In this document: one piece after another, positions 8,870 through 15,583 of the stretch
Layout of the letters: each line of letters opens with the position of its first letter
How positions within the stretch are numbered: position 1 is the stretch's first letter
NCBI GenBank assembly: GCA_050012355.1
Contig: JBEKHI010000045.1
Span: forward strand, 1-29,663
DNA length: 29,663 nt
DNA from: JBEKHI01 sp050012355
Lineage (GTDB): Bacteria > Actinomycetota > Actinomycetes > Streptosporangiales > Streptosporangiaceae
Direction of reading: 5' to 3'
Translations under genes and position numbers: made by a program
Notes under the pieces: generated by a model
What the model was told of the DNA's origin: nothing
The model's database searches: none
Seen by the model: the letters and a program-made list of their open reading frames with translations, nothing else

Positions 8870-9312
8870 GGATCAGTCACCTCAAAAAGTTGCTTAGTCT
8901 GGTTAGTACGTTCGTGGGTTACCCTTGCTTCCAGGCTCACGAGCACACGAGTCCTGGCCGGTTTGGTAACTGCCGTTGCAAGATGCAACGCTCCATACCG
9001 CCGAACTGTTCCCATGCCCGGAGCGCACTCCGGGCGGGCGATTTTCGGCTGGCTGGCAGCAGTCAGCCAGTACGGCCGGTGCGCGCGTGACCCGCTCCTG
9101 ACAGCATGTGCTTGACCTGCCTGAGCGGTGATGCCTAACACCTATGATGCCATCTGCCCTGGCGGCCGTGCACGCAGGGTGGCCGAATTAGTTGCCGTGG
9201 CGGAAGGATTTTTTCGCGGCCGGCCGCTGATGGGCCAGGAAATGTACATCACACCCACGCCTGGCTGCCAATACTCCGTACGAACTGGACAAACTCCTGG
9301 AGGCACGCCACC
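8870..9312. other. Intergenic region between divergent whiB-type and GYG-repeat genes
   Basis: 443 bp without a convincing gene. It must contain both divergent promoters. The only structure I can support is the 17-bp inverted repeat at 8974-8990. Short frames that cross it look like non-coding shadows. Confidence 0.6.
8974..8990. promoter_or_regulatory. 17-bp inverted repeat CGTTGCA-AGA-TGCAACG
   Basis: Perfect 7-bp arms around AGA, in the divergent promoter region 105 bp upstream of the WhiB start. The size and symmetry fit a dimeric regulator site; the cognate protein is unknown. Confidence 0.4.
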
Positions 9313-10938
9313 ATGGGCAACATGTCAGCGTCGGATGCAGCACCACTGCCCCGGCTCGGCGAGGTCTTCTTCGACGTACGCGGGAGCTCACGCAGCATGC
9401 GCTTGAGCTGGTACGCCGACACGGGGGTCGCCGTGTTCAGTATCTGGCAGGGCGGAACCTGCACAGGTACGTTCCGGCTACCCATGGATGACCTGCCGAG
9501 GCTTATCGACTCGCTGCGGCGTGGTTCGCAGAGTGCCGGGCGTAGCCCTGAGCCGCCGGAGATCCCGGCCACCGGGGCGAGAGACAGACTTGCCTTGGGC
9601 CCCGCGGGCGGCCCGGAACCGTTCACCGGCGCCATTTCTCCTCCCTTTGGTTACGGGGCCGACTCCGGCGTCGGCCCGACCCAGGCGGTGCCCGCGGGCG
9701 GTTACGGCGGAGAGACCGCGTACCTGGATGACTACCGGGGCCGTCGGGAGCAGGGCTACGGGCAGCAGCAAGCCGTCAACGGCTACGGCGGCGGCGACTC
9801 ATCCTTCCCCGACGCGCGGCCCTACTCGGCTCCGGTCGCCGACTATCCGACCACCTTCGACCAGCAGGCCTACGGTCAGCAGCCCGGTTACAACGAGCAG
9901 CCCGGCTATGGCGACCAGCCTGGTTACGGTGAGCAAGCTGGCTACGGGCAGGAGCCGGGTTACGCCGATCAGTCTGGCTACGCCCAGGAGCCTGGTTACG
10001 GCGATCAGCAGGGCGGGTACGCGCCTCCGCCCGGTTACGGCGACAAGGCCGGCTATGGCCAGGAGCCTGGCTACGGCAATCAGCCCGGTTACGTCGACAA
10101 GGCTGGCTACGGCCAGGAGCCTGGTTACGGCGATCAGCAGGGTTACGGCGGGCAGGCTGGCTACGCGCCGGAACCTGGTTACGGCGACAAGGGCGGGTAC
10201 GGCCAGGAGCCTGGCTACGGCGATCAGCCTGGCTACGGCGATCAGGGCGGTTACGGCGAGCAGGGCGGGTACCCGGGTCAGCCTGGTCCTCCCGGCCCGC
10301 GGGGCGGGGCCGGCTACCAGGAACAGGGCTACGGCGCCGACCAGGGATATCAGGCCGGCGGGTACGACGACCGCAACTCCCAGCCTCCGGGCTACGGCGA
10401 TCGCGGCGGCTATGGCGGCGATCAGCAGGGCTATGCGACCCAGACATACTCCACCGGCGGATATCAGCAGGGGTATGAGGACCAGCAGCCGGGGTACGGC
10501 TCCGACCCGTTGGGCGCTCCCGCCGCGCAGCCGCCGGCCGCCGGTGCGGAGAGGTTCCCGCTCGCCTACCGGGAAGAGCCGTCGTCCTATCAGGGGCAGC
10601 AGCAGCAGTCCTACCGTGAGCAGTCCTATCCGGAACAGGGCTATGATGACGCCGGCTATCAGGAACAGGGTTACGGCGAGCAGGGCGGCTACCCGGAGCG
10701 GGCCGCGGGCGGCCAGTACTACGACGATCCCCGCGCGAGCGGCGGTTACCCGGAACGCGGCTATCAACCCCAAGGGCAGAACGGGCGTCGCCCTGAGGCC
10801 CCGGCTCCGGCGCCAGCCCGGCGCGGCGGGGGATACCCGGACAACGGCTACCCCCAGGAGCAGGCCCGGCCGTACGGTTACCCCGATCAGCGGGCAAATC
10901 CCGATGGCCGGGAACAGGGATACCCGCGACGGCGTTAG
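9313..10938 (+). CDS. GYG-repeat prion-like protein with small N-terminal domain
   Basis: 541 aa. Residues about 10-72 form a compact predicted beta-rich domain followed by a helix (LGEVFFDVRGSS, MRLSWYADTGVAVFSIWQ, GTFRLPMDDLPRLIDSLRRG). The rest is low complexity: a Gly/Pro/Tyr linker, then 23 consecutive hexapeptides of form GY(G/A)xxx at 186-324, with an 18-residue higher-order period (GYGDKA GYGQEP GYGNQP). A more irregular Tyr/Gln/Gly tail follows, including QGQQQQSY and PGPPGP. There is no signal peptide or membrane helix, so it should be cytoplasmic. The start ATG 9313 has GGAGG 9 nt upstream; ATG 9322 is also possible. Composition resembles FUS-type prion-like domains and the linker of actinobacterial FhaA, but no FHA domain is present. 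Function unknown; a terminator follows at 11070. Confidence 0.9.
   Translation: MGNMSASDAAPLPRLGEVFFDVRGSSRSMRLSWYADTGVAVFSIWQGGTCTGTFRLPMDDLPRLIDSLRRGSQSAGRSPEPPEIPATGARDRLALGPAGGPEPFTGAISPPFGYGADSGVGPTQAVPAGGYGGETAYLDDYRGRREQGYGQQQAVNGYGGGDSSFPDARPYSAPVADYPTTFDQQAYGQQPGYNEQPGYGDQPGYGEQAGYGQEPGYADQSGYAQEPGYGDQQGGYAPPPGYGDKAGYGQEPGYGNQPGYVDKAGYGQEPGYGDQQGYGGQAGYAPEPGYGDKGGYGQEPGYGDQPGYGDQGGYGEQGGYPGQPGPPGPRGGAGYQEQGYGADQGYQAGGYDDRNSQPPGYGDRGGYGGDQQGYATQTYSTGGYQQGYEDQQPGYGSDPLGAPAAQPPAAGAERFPLAYREEPSSYQGQQQQSYREQSYPEQGYDDAGYQEQGYGEQGGYPERAAGGQYYDDPRASGGYPERGYQPQGQNGRRPEAPAPAPARRGGGYPDNGYPQEQARPYGYPDQRANPDGREQGYPRRR
9868..10284 (+). repeat. Tandem 18-bp coding repeat (23 hexapeptide units)
   Basis: Twenty-three in-frame units of 18 bp (one unit with an extra Gly codon), each coding GY followed by four variable residues rich in G, Q, E, D, P and K. 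Several adjacent trios repeat as 54-bp blocks. Synonymous variation (GGC/GGT, TAC/TAT) shows the units are not freshly copied, so the peptide pattern is probably under selection. Confidence 0.9.
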
Positions 10939-11069
10939 ATCGTAGTGGCTGGTGCGGCATGGGTCCCCTGGGCCGCATCCATAACTGCCTTCGCGGAATA
11001 CCGTTCGGCTGGAACCGCGTTGTGCCTCTCGCCGAGGAGGCGACCTCCGCACCGGCCCCTAGCATCCCG

Positions 11070-11108
11070 AAGACCGGGGTGCCCGCATCAGCGGCGCCCC
11101 GGTCTTTT
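11070..11108 (+). terminator. Intrinsic terminator downstream of GYG-repeat gene
   Basis: 14-bp stem (AAGACCGGGGTGCC with GGCGCCCCGGTCTT, one G-U pair), 9-nt loop, followed by TTTT on the plus strand. It lies between the convergent GYG-repeat and VOC genes. The rest of 10939-11138 holds no gene I can support. Confidence 0.8.
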
Positions 11109-11138
11109 ACGTCCCAGTGCGCTGGGTGAGGTGCCGCC

Positions 11139-11516
11139 TTAGGCGCGCTCATGGCCCAGGTCGACGATGCAGAACCGGTTTCCCTCGGGATCTTCCAGCA
11201 CGATGAAGTCCGGATCCTCCGGGTAGCTGTCCCAGTCCACCCGCCGGGCGCCGAGCGACACGAGCCGGGCCGCTTCGGCCGCCTGCTCGTCGGCATCGGC
11301 GACATGCAGGTCGAGGTGCAGGCGCGGATGATCCGGCGGCGGCGTCTGGCTGAGCTGTAGCGCGATCGCCGCTCCGGCCCCGTCCGGCGGGACGAGCACC
11401 TTCGCCCATCCGCCGAATCCGTCCTCGCGTAGCTCATAGCCCAGCGCCGCTGACCAGAAGTCCGCTGCCCGCCCCGCATCGGTGACACCGAGCGCCACCA
11501 CACCGAATGTCAGCAT
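11139..11516 (-). CDS. VOC (glyoxalase/bleomycin-resistance) family protein
   Basis: 125 aa, one vicinal-oxygen-chelate module pair as expected for a homodimer. Recognisable parts: VVALGVTDAGRAADFWSAAL at the N-terminus, LHLDLHVADADE in the middle and EDPEGNRFCIVDLG near the end, where the family's metal-ligand Glu or C-terminal strand lies. Substrate unknown; related proteins act in glyoxal detoxification, drug binding or ring cleavage. The start ATG 11516 has no Shine-Dalgarno but is preceded at 6 nt by TAAACT, so a leaderless transcript is likely. Confidence 0.85.
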   Translation of the reverse strand: MLTFGVVALGVTDAGRAADFWSAALGYELREDGFGGWAKVLVPPDGAGAAIALQLSQTPPPDHPRLHLDLHVADADEQAAEAARLVSLGARRVDWDSYPEDPDFIVLEDPEGNRFCIVDLGHERA

Positions 11517-11522
11517 GGGCCG

Positions 11523-11528
11523 AGTTTA
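11523..11528 (-). promoter_or_regulatory. -10 hexamer TAAACT for VOC gene (leaderless)
   Basis: On the minus strand TAAACT is followed by six bases and then ATG. The spacing places the transcription start at or next to the start codon. Confidence 0.45.
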
Positions 11529-11553
11529 CGAGGCTGGCGGCCCGTGTTAGCTC

Positions 11554-12285
11554 CTAGCGGTTTCCGTCGCCGGGCCGCGGGCCCGCGGCGCCGGGAACGG
11601 TGGCCGGGGCCGGCGGCGGCGTGTCGTCGGATGGGGGTGGCGCCGGAACGGGGCCCACGATCGCGGCCAGGACCAGCGAGTTGGGAACCGACATGTTGCT
11701 GCCGCCAGTGTTAAGCCGTACGTAGGTGATGCCGATGTCGGTGATGACGCCGTCTAGCTGGCCGCCCAGCGCACCCGCGCGCAGCCGGACGTTGTCGCCC
11801 ACCCGGAACGGCCTGGCGAGCAGCAACACGATGCCGGCGAACACATTGCCCAGGGCCTGCTGGGCGGCGATGCTCACGAAGACCGTGGTCAGCGCACCGC
11901 CGAGGACAAGCTGGCCGACCGGAACCCTGAACAGATCAAGCGTGATCACCAGCGTCAGGAACGCGCCGACCAGTATCAGGAAGTACCTGACAATGGCGGC
12001 GTGAGACTGTCCCGCCCGGTCCACCAGAGCGTGCCGTACCTGGCCGGACAGCCCGTAGACGGCGATCCAGCCGAAGACGCAGAACACGACCGCCGCCGCC
12101 GAGGCGGCGGCATCGTGGATCCAGTGGCTGGTGATGACCGTTGTGTCCTGGCGGACCCATACTGAGAACGACGCCGCCGTGATCGCGAGGATCAGCGCGA
12201 TGATCGACTTCCACGGCCGGGCCTTCTCCTTGACCTTCGCGACCGAGGCGGACAGGTCAAGTTGTGAGCCGTTGCCGGGGTGCAT
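11554..12285 (-). CDS. Small mechanosensitive channel (MscS family)
   Basis: 243 aa. Three or four membrane helices lie at roughly 22-40, 48-72, 85-108 and 112-150; the last is the glycine/alanine-rich pore helix (QLVLGGALTTVFVSIAAQQ, then LGNVFAGI). The MscS beta domain follows: RPFRVGDNVRL..., DGVITDIGITYVRL, and VPNS. After that the protein ends in a Pro-rich tail, so the usual alpha/beta cage domain is missing, as in other short MscS-like proteins. The protein would release solutes on hypo-osmotic shock. ATG 12285 is chosen over upstream codons at 12303 and 12417 because GGGAGGG lies 5-6 nt before it. Confidence 0.87.
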   Translation of the reverse strand: MHPGNGSQLDLSASVAKVKEKARPWKSIIALILAITAASFSVWVRQDTTVITSHWIHDAAASAAAVVFCVFGWIAVYGLSGQVRHALVDRAGQSHAAIVRYFLILVGAFLTLVITLDLFRVPVGQLVLGGALTTVFVSIAAQQALGNVFAGIVLLLARPFRVGDNVRLRAGALGGQLDGVITDIGITYVRLNTGGSNMSVPNSLVLAAIVGPVPAPPPSDDTPPPAPATVPGAAGPRPGDGNR

Positions 12286-12380
12286 CCAGGCCCTCCCATC
12301 CATCGTTCCGCTAGCCGTCAACGGCCTAAACGTTACCCGGCGGAAGCGACGAAGGTGGCGGAGGGGACGACTGTCCCTAG

Positions 12381-12426
12381 ATAAAACGAAGGTTTGGCAC
12401 GGCCGAAGCCGCGCCAAACCTTCGTT
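12381..12426 (-). terminator. Intrinsic terminator of satP-like gene
   Basis: 14-bp perfect stem (12385-12398 with 12413-12426). On the minus strand the inner part closes as GCGGC-TTCG-GCCGT, a UUCG tetraloop, and is followed by TTTTAT. It sits 18 bp after the acetate transporter stop and upstream of the MscS start. Confidence 0.85.
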
Positions 12427-12443
12427 CTGTTTGAGGTTCGAGA

Positions 12444-13070
12444 CTAGCGGATGAGCGGTTCACCGACCGGGATCCGGATCTTGCCGCCGATGCCGTTGGC
12501 CACACCCGCCGCCGACGTGTACCAAGCCACGAGGGCGGTGAGGATCCCGATGTACCCGCCGATCTTCACCACGTTGGAATTGCCGGCGAAGTTACCGATG
12601 AACAGCAGGATCTCGGTGATCTCGAGGGTCAGGAACACGCCGAAGACCGCCGTGTTCACCTGGGTGGACAGCAGGAGCATGTAGGCATTGAAGATGGCGA
12701 ACGCCAGCAGGATCCAGCCGAGGTCGTGCCCAGCCTCGCTCGCGGTGGCGGTCGGAGCCACCAGCTTGGCCCACAGGCCCAGGCCGATCCAGAAGCCACC
12801 GTAGGTCGAGAAGGCGGTGGCCCCGAAAACATTCTTATTTCGGAACTCCCACATCCCGGCCAGCAGCTGACACAGGCCGCCGTATGCGAACGCGTAACCA
12901 AGCCAGGCATCACCAGTAGAGGCCTTGGCCCAGCCAGCGTTCACCGCCGACAGCAGGAAGGTGGTAAGTGCGAACGCGCCGAGTCCTAGTGGCGCAGGGT
13001 CGGCGATATTGGTGGTTGCTGCTGGAGAAGGGGCGGTGGGCTGTACGGTGCGTTCTTCGTTGACGCTCAT
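12444..13070 (-). CDS. Acetate uptake transporter (SatP/YaaH, GPR1/FUN34 family)
   Basis: 208 aa with six predicted membrane helices. The family signature near the N-terminus, (N)PAPLGL, is present as ADPAPLGLGAFALTTF. Other hallmarks are YGGLCQLLAGMWEFR and NVFGATAFSTYGGFW. These proteins carry acetate or succinate with protons across the cytoplasmic membrane. The ATG at 13070 has GGAGGG seven bases upstream. A strong terminator follows the gene, so it is probably transcribed alone from the 304-bp gap upstream. Confidence 0.93.
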   Translation of the reverse strand: MSVNEERTVQPTAPSPAATTNIADPAPLGLGAFALTTFLLSAVNAGWAKASTGDAWLGYAFAYGGLCQLLAGMWEFRNKNVFGATAFSTYGGFWIGLGLWAKLVAPTATASEAGHDLGWILLAFAIFNAYMLLLSTQVNTAVFGVFLTLEITEILLFIGNFAGNSNVVKIGGYIGILTALVAWYTSAAGVANGIGGKIRIPVGEPLIR

Positions 13071-13374
13071 AATGTTCCCTCCGGGACTGCCAACCTATTC
13101 ACATCTGATGCCAAATGCACCAGATAGCAGTTTCGGCCTAAGCGTAACTCTCCCCGCCTATCTTTAGCGAGACCCAAGTTCCCACTACATAACTCGAAAC
13201 TTTCAGGCCCCGCACACCCACGTCATACCCACCCGGTCCGCTTCCCGAAACCGTGACACCAGAGACGGGTGTGATAGCAGAGCCCTGAGTGGTGTCCGGC
13301 CGACCCTCCGCCGTCACGCGGGGGACGGCGAGCCGCCGGGGCTACGGGGGCGGGTGAGGCGGCGGGTCTGGGGG
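13071..13374. other. Intergenic region upstream of the acetate transporter gene
   Basis: 304 bp between two minus-strand genes, no gene seen. A 7-bp perfect stem with 8-nt loop at 13309-13330 (CGCCGTC/GACGGCG) follows the double-RCK gene and may end its transcript. The half next to the transporter is AT-richer and should hold its promoter, but I cannot fix a -10/-35 pair. Confidence 0.5.
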
Positions 13375-15015
13375 CTAGAGCGCTGGCTGGGTGGCGGATT
13401 CGGCTAGCAGGATCCGCAGGCCGGCCCGGGTGGCGATGATGAGCACCCGGTCGCCCGGGGAGAGGACGCGGTTCCGGTCCGGTGCCCAGTCCGTCGTGAA
13501 GGTGCCGCCTTGTGGTTCCACGGCGAGGACCCGGGCCTGGCCATCGCGTTCGGCGTCGCGGAGCGTGGAACCCACGAGCTTGGCCCTGGGCTCGATGAGC
13601 AATTCGGCGATGAGCAGGACGTGCCTGCCGACGGCAACGGTACGTAGCACCTGATGGTCGAGCAGCGCCGCGGCGAAGGCCGGCGCGGCCAGATAGGCCA
13701 CGCTGCGCGAGACCGTGTTCCCGATCGTCTTCTGCAACCGCTGCGCGAGGTCATCGTCGTTGAGCCGTAGCACGATGCGGATTTCCTCGCGCAACGCGCG
13801 CGCGTGCAGCGCGGTCTCCAGGTTCACCACGTCGGCGCTGGTCACCGACACCAGGGCGGAGCAGGTTTCCACGCCGGCGGCGCGTAGCGTCTCCTCCAGG
13901 TAGCCCTTGCCGATGATGACGGGCAGTCCCAGCTTGCGGGCCATCGGGATACCACGAGCGTTGGGGTCGTCGTCGACGCACGCCACGTCGAATCCCAGGT
14001 CGTGCAGCTGGCCGACGACCCGGGTGCCGACGTTCCCGAGCCCGACCACGATGACGTGGTCGCCGCGCGGTTCGGTGACGCCGCGTACCGAGCCGCGCAG
14101 CCGGGCGCCGACGACCAGCGCGGTCACCACCGGAATGAAAGCCATCCCGTCGACCGTGAGGATCACCTGGGAGAGCTTCTCGGGGCCGCCGAGGGAGGCG
14201 TTGGTCAGCGCGGATCCGGTTAGATCCATGAGGGTTAGGTAGAGCGCGTTGCTGAACGAATAGCGCGCTCCGATCTCCAGCAGCACGAAGCCCGCGATGA
14301 TGACCGTGAGCAGAGACATGAACACGATGCCGAACTTGCTCCAGCTCATGGCCCTGATCAGCCGCAACGGCGTCCGGCGGCGGGTCAGCGGGTTGCGTGG
14401 CGTACCGTCGGCCACCGCGAGCACGAGCTGATCCAGGGTCTCGGACCCCCCGGTCGGCAACAGCACCGGCGCGTGCGGATTATCGGTCATCGTGGCGAGC
14501 GTGCATAGCGTGTGGGTCGGACGCACATCCTCGCGCCGGGCGACATAAAGGGTGCGGCCGTGCACCCGGACATGGCTCGGTGCGGGCTCGCCAAGCGCCG
14601 ATGCCACGAAATACGGTGCAGACATCGCAGTACCGGAGAAAACGGCGCAATCGATGAAAAACTGCCGAATTCGCTCACCCAAATACGGATTGAACACCGC
14701 CAGAACCAGTCGCAGCGCCGGATTGAGTTCGGCGGCGCGCAACGCGCCGTGGAAATTCCCCAAGTCGTCCTGCCACACCAGCGCGAGCGCCCGGGCGGAC
14801 GCCACCCCAGCGGCCTGGAACGCTTCGGTGTCCGGTTCGCGGCGTTCTAGTACCTGCACGCCCGGCAAGGTCGAGATCTGCGGCCCGAAGTGCTGCTCAC
14901 GCGAGGGCATGATGACGGTGACCCGCTCCCCGTAACGGATCGCGAGCTCCTCGGTGATCCGGTACGCCAGCGAGCTATCCCCGCACACGATCACATGGTC
15001 CCTAGGCGCGGGCAT
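13375..15015 (-). CDS. Double-RCK (TrkA-N) membrane protein, channel-like
   Basis: 546 aa. Order: RCK/TrkA-N domain 1 (HVIVCGDSSLAYRI at 7-20), a membrane helix (229-249), a pore-loop-like segment (254-273), a second helix (283-303), then RCK domain 2 with a good Rossmann motif VIVVGLGNVGTRV (321-333) and a TrkA-C-like end. The architecture resembles two-helix potassium channels with cytosolic RCK gates. However, the loop reads LTLMDLTGSALTNAS and lacks the TxGYG selectivity filter. Domain 1 also has GDSSLA in place of GxGxxG. It may conduct a different ion, act as a regulatory subunit or be a sensor. The ATG has no Shine-Dalgarno; TATGAT stands 6 nt before it. Confidence 0.82.
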   Translation of the reverse strand: MPAPRDHVIVCGDSSLAYRITEELAIRYGERVTVIMPSREQHFGPQISTLPGVQVLERREPDTEAFQAAGVASARALALVWQDDLGNFHGALRAAELNPALRLVLAVFNPYLGERIRQFFIDCAVFSGTAMSAPYFVASALGEPAPSHVRVHGRTLYVARREDVRPTHTLCTLATMTDNPHAPVLLPTGGSETLDQLVLAVADGTPRNPLTRRRTPLRLIRAMSWSKFGIVFMSLLTVIIAGFVLLEIGARYSFSNALYLTLMDLTGSALTNASLGGPEKLSQVILTVDGMAFIPVVTALVVGARLRGSVRGVTEPRGDHVIVVGLGNVGTRVVGQLHDLGFDVACVDDDPNARGIPMARKLGLPVIIGKGYLEETLRAAGVETCSALVSVTSADVVNLETALHARALREEIRIVLRLNDDDLAQRLQKTIGNTVSRSVAYLAAPAFAAALLDHQVLRTVAVGRHVLLIAELLIEPRAKLVGSTLRDAERDGQARVLAVEPQGGTFTTDWAPDRNRVLSPGDRVLIIATRAGLRILLAESATQPAL

Positions 15016-15021
15016 GGGGAG

Positions 15022-15027
15022 ATCATA
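15022..15027 (-). promoter_or_regulatory. -10 hexamer TATGAT for double-RCK gene (leaderless)
   Basis: On the minus strand TATGAT, close to consensus, is followed by CTCCCC and the ATG at 15015. No good -35 is visible. Spacing fits transcription starting at the start codon. Confidence 0.5.
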
Positions 15028-15045
15028 AACGAAAGCCGCTCTGGG

Positions 15046-15051
15046 TACGAT
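15046..15051 (+). promoter_or_regulatory. -10-like TACGAT for DUF1707 gene
   Basis: TACGAT lies 20 nt before ATG 15072, leaving a short leader that contains the GGGAGG ribosome site. It is divergent from the double-RCK promoter, with about 20 bp between the two hexamers. Confidence 0.35.
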
Positions 15052-15071
15052 TGCGGACGGGAGGCATAGCG

Positions 15072-15527
15072 ATGGCTAGCGATCACCTGCGAGCGTCCGA
15101 CACCGACCGCGAGGCCGTGGTAAGCGTGCTCCGCGATGCCTACACGGCCGGGAGGCTTACGCTCGAGGAGTTCGACGAGCGCACGTCGTCCGCGTACACG
15201 AGCAAGACCTGGGGAGACCTGCGGGAGCTTACCCGGGATCTGCCGGAAGAACTGGAACTCGGCGCGGATCTACCGAAAACACCGCTTCCGCCCGCTCCGC
15301 GGCTTGATGCCGACCGGGTACTCCCGGCATCGCGCCGGCCTCAGCGTTCCCGGCTGGCTCCGCTTCTGGTGATCTGGCTGATCGCCGGCGTGGCCTCGCA
15401 TTCGCTGGAGGTGGCGGGTGTTCTGCTGCTAATCGGGGTCGTGACCGTACTGGCAAACGCGTTCGGGTCCGCCCGGTGGGATGCCGACCACCGGGAGCGC
15501 GACCAGCGGCGTGACGACCGTCACTAA
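15072..15527 (+). CDS. DUF1707 (SHOCT-like) membrane protein
   Basis: 151 aa. The N-terminal DUF1707 domain is clear: LRASDTDREAVVSVLRDAY, then GRLTLEEFDERTSSAY and TWGDLRELTRDLP, a short helical module common in actinobacteria. A Pro-rich linker follows, then two hydrophobic segments at roughly 93-110 and 113-130, then a charged tail RDQRRDDRH. Probably anchored in the membrane with the DUF1707 module in the cytoplasm. ATG 15072 is chosen for GGGAGG 7 nt upstream, rather than TTG 15051. Function unknown. Confidence 0.85.
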   Translation: MASDHLRASDTDREAVVSVLRDAYTAGRLTLEEFDERTSSAYTSKTWGDLRELTRDLPEELELGADLPKTPLPPAPRLDADRVLPASRRPQRSRLAPLLVIWLIAGVASHSLEVAGVLLLIGVVTVLANAFGSARWDADHRERDQRRDDRH

Positions 15528-15570
15528 GCACGTCGCTGGCCGCCGATCACAGGGTGCCCGCCAGATCGAG

Positions 15571-15576
15571 TAACGT
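15571..15576 (+). promoter_or_regulatory. -10-like TAACGT for glycosyltransferase 1 (leaderless)
   Basis: TAACGT is followed by seven bases and ATG 15584; no Shine-Dalgarno is present. Confidence 0.35.
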
Positions 15577-15583
15577 CTTACCG

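Noticed and set aside
9128..9406. Possible small plus-strand gene before the GYG-repeat gene
   Set aside because: It overlaps the start of that gene in another frame, has no recognisable domain and no ribosome site.
9868..10284. Regular repeats suggesting a CRISPR array
   Set aside because: The 18-bp units are contiguous, in frame and without spacers; they code peptide repeats.
9776..11503. Long minus-strand Arg/Pro-rich frame opposite the GYG-repeat gene
   Set aside because: Composition is the reverse-strand reading of the GYG repeats; the plus-strand gene has a good ribosome site, a folded N-terminal domain and a terminator.
13255..13296. GACACCA...TGGTGTC inverted repeat as terminator of the double-RCK gene
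   Set aside because: Only 7 bp with a 28-nt loop; too weak to call.
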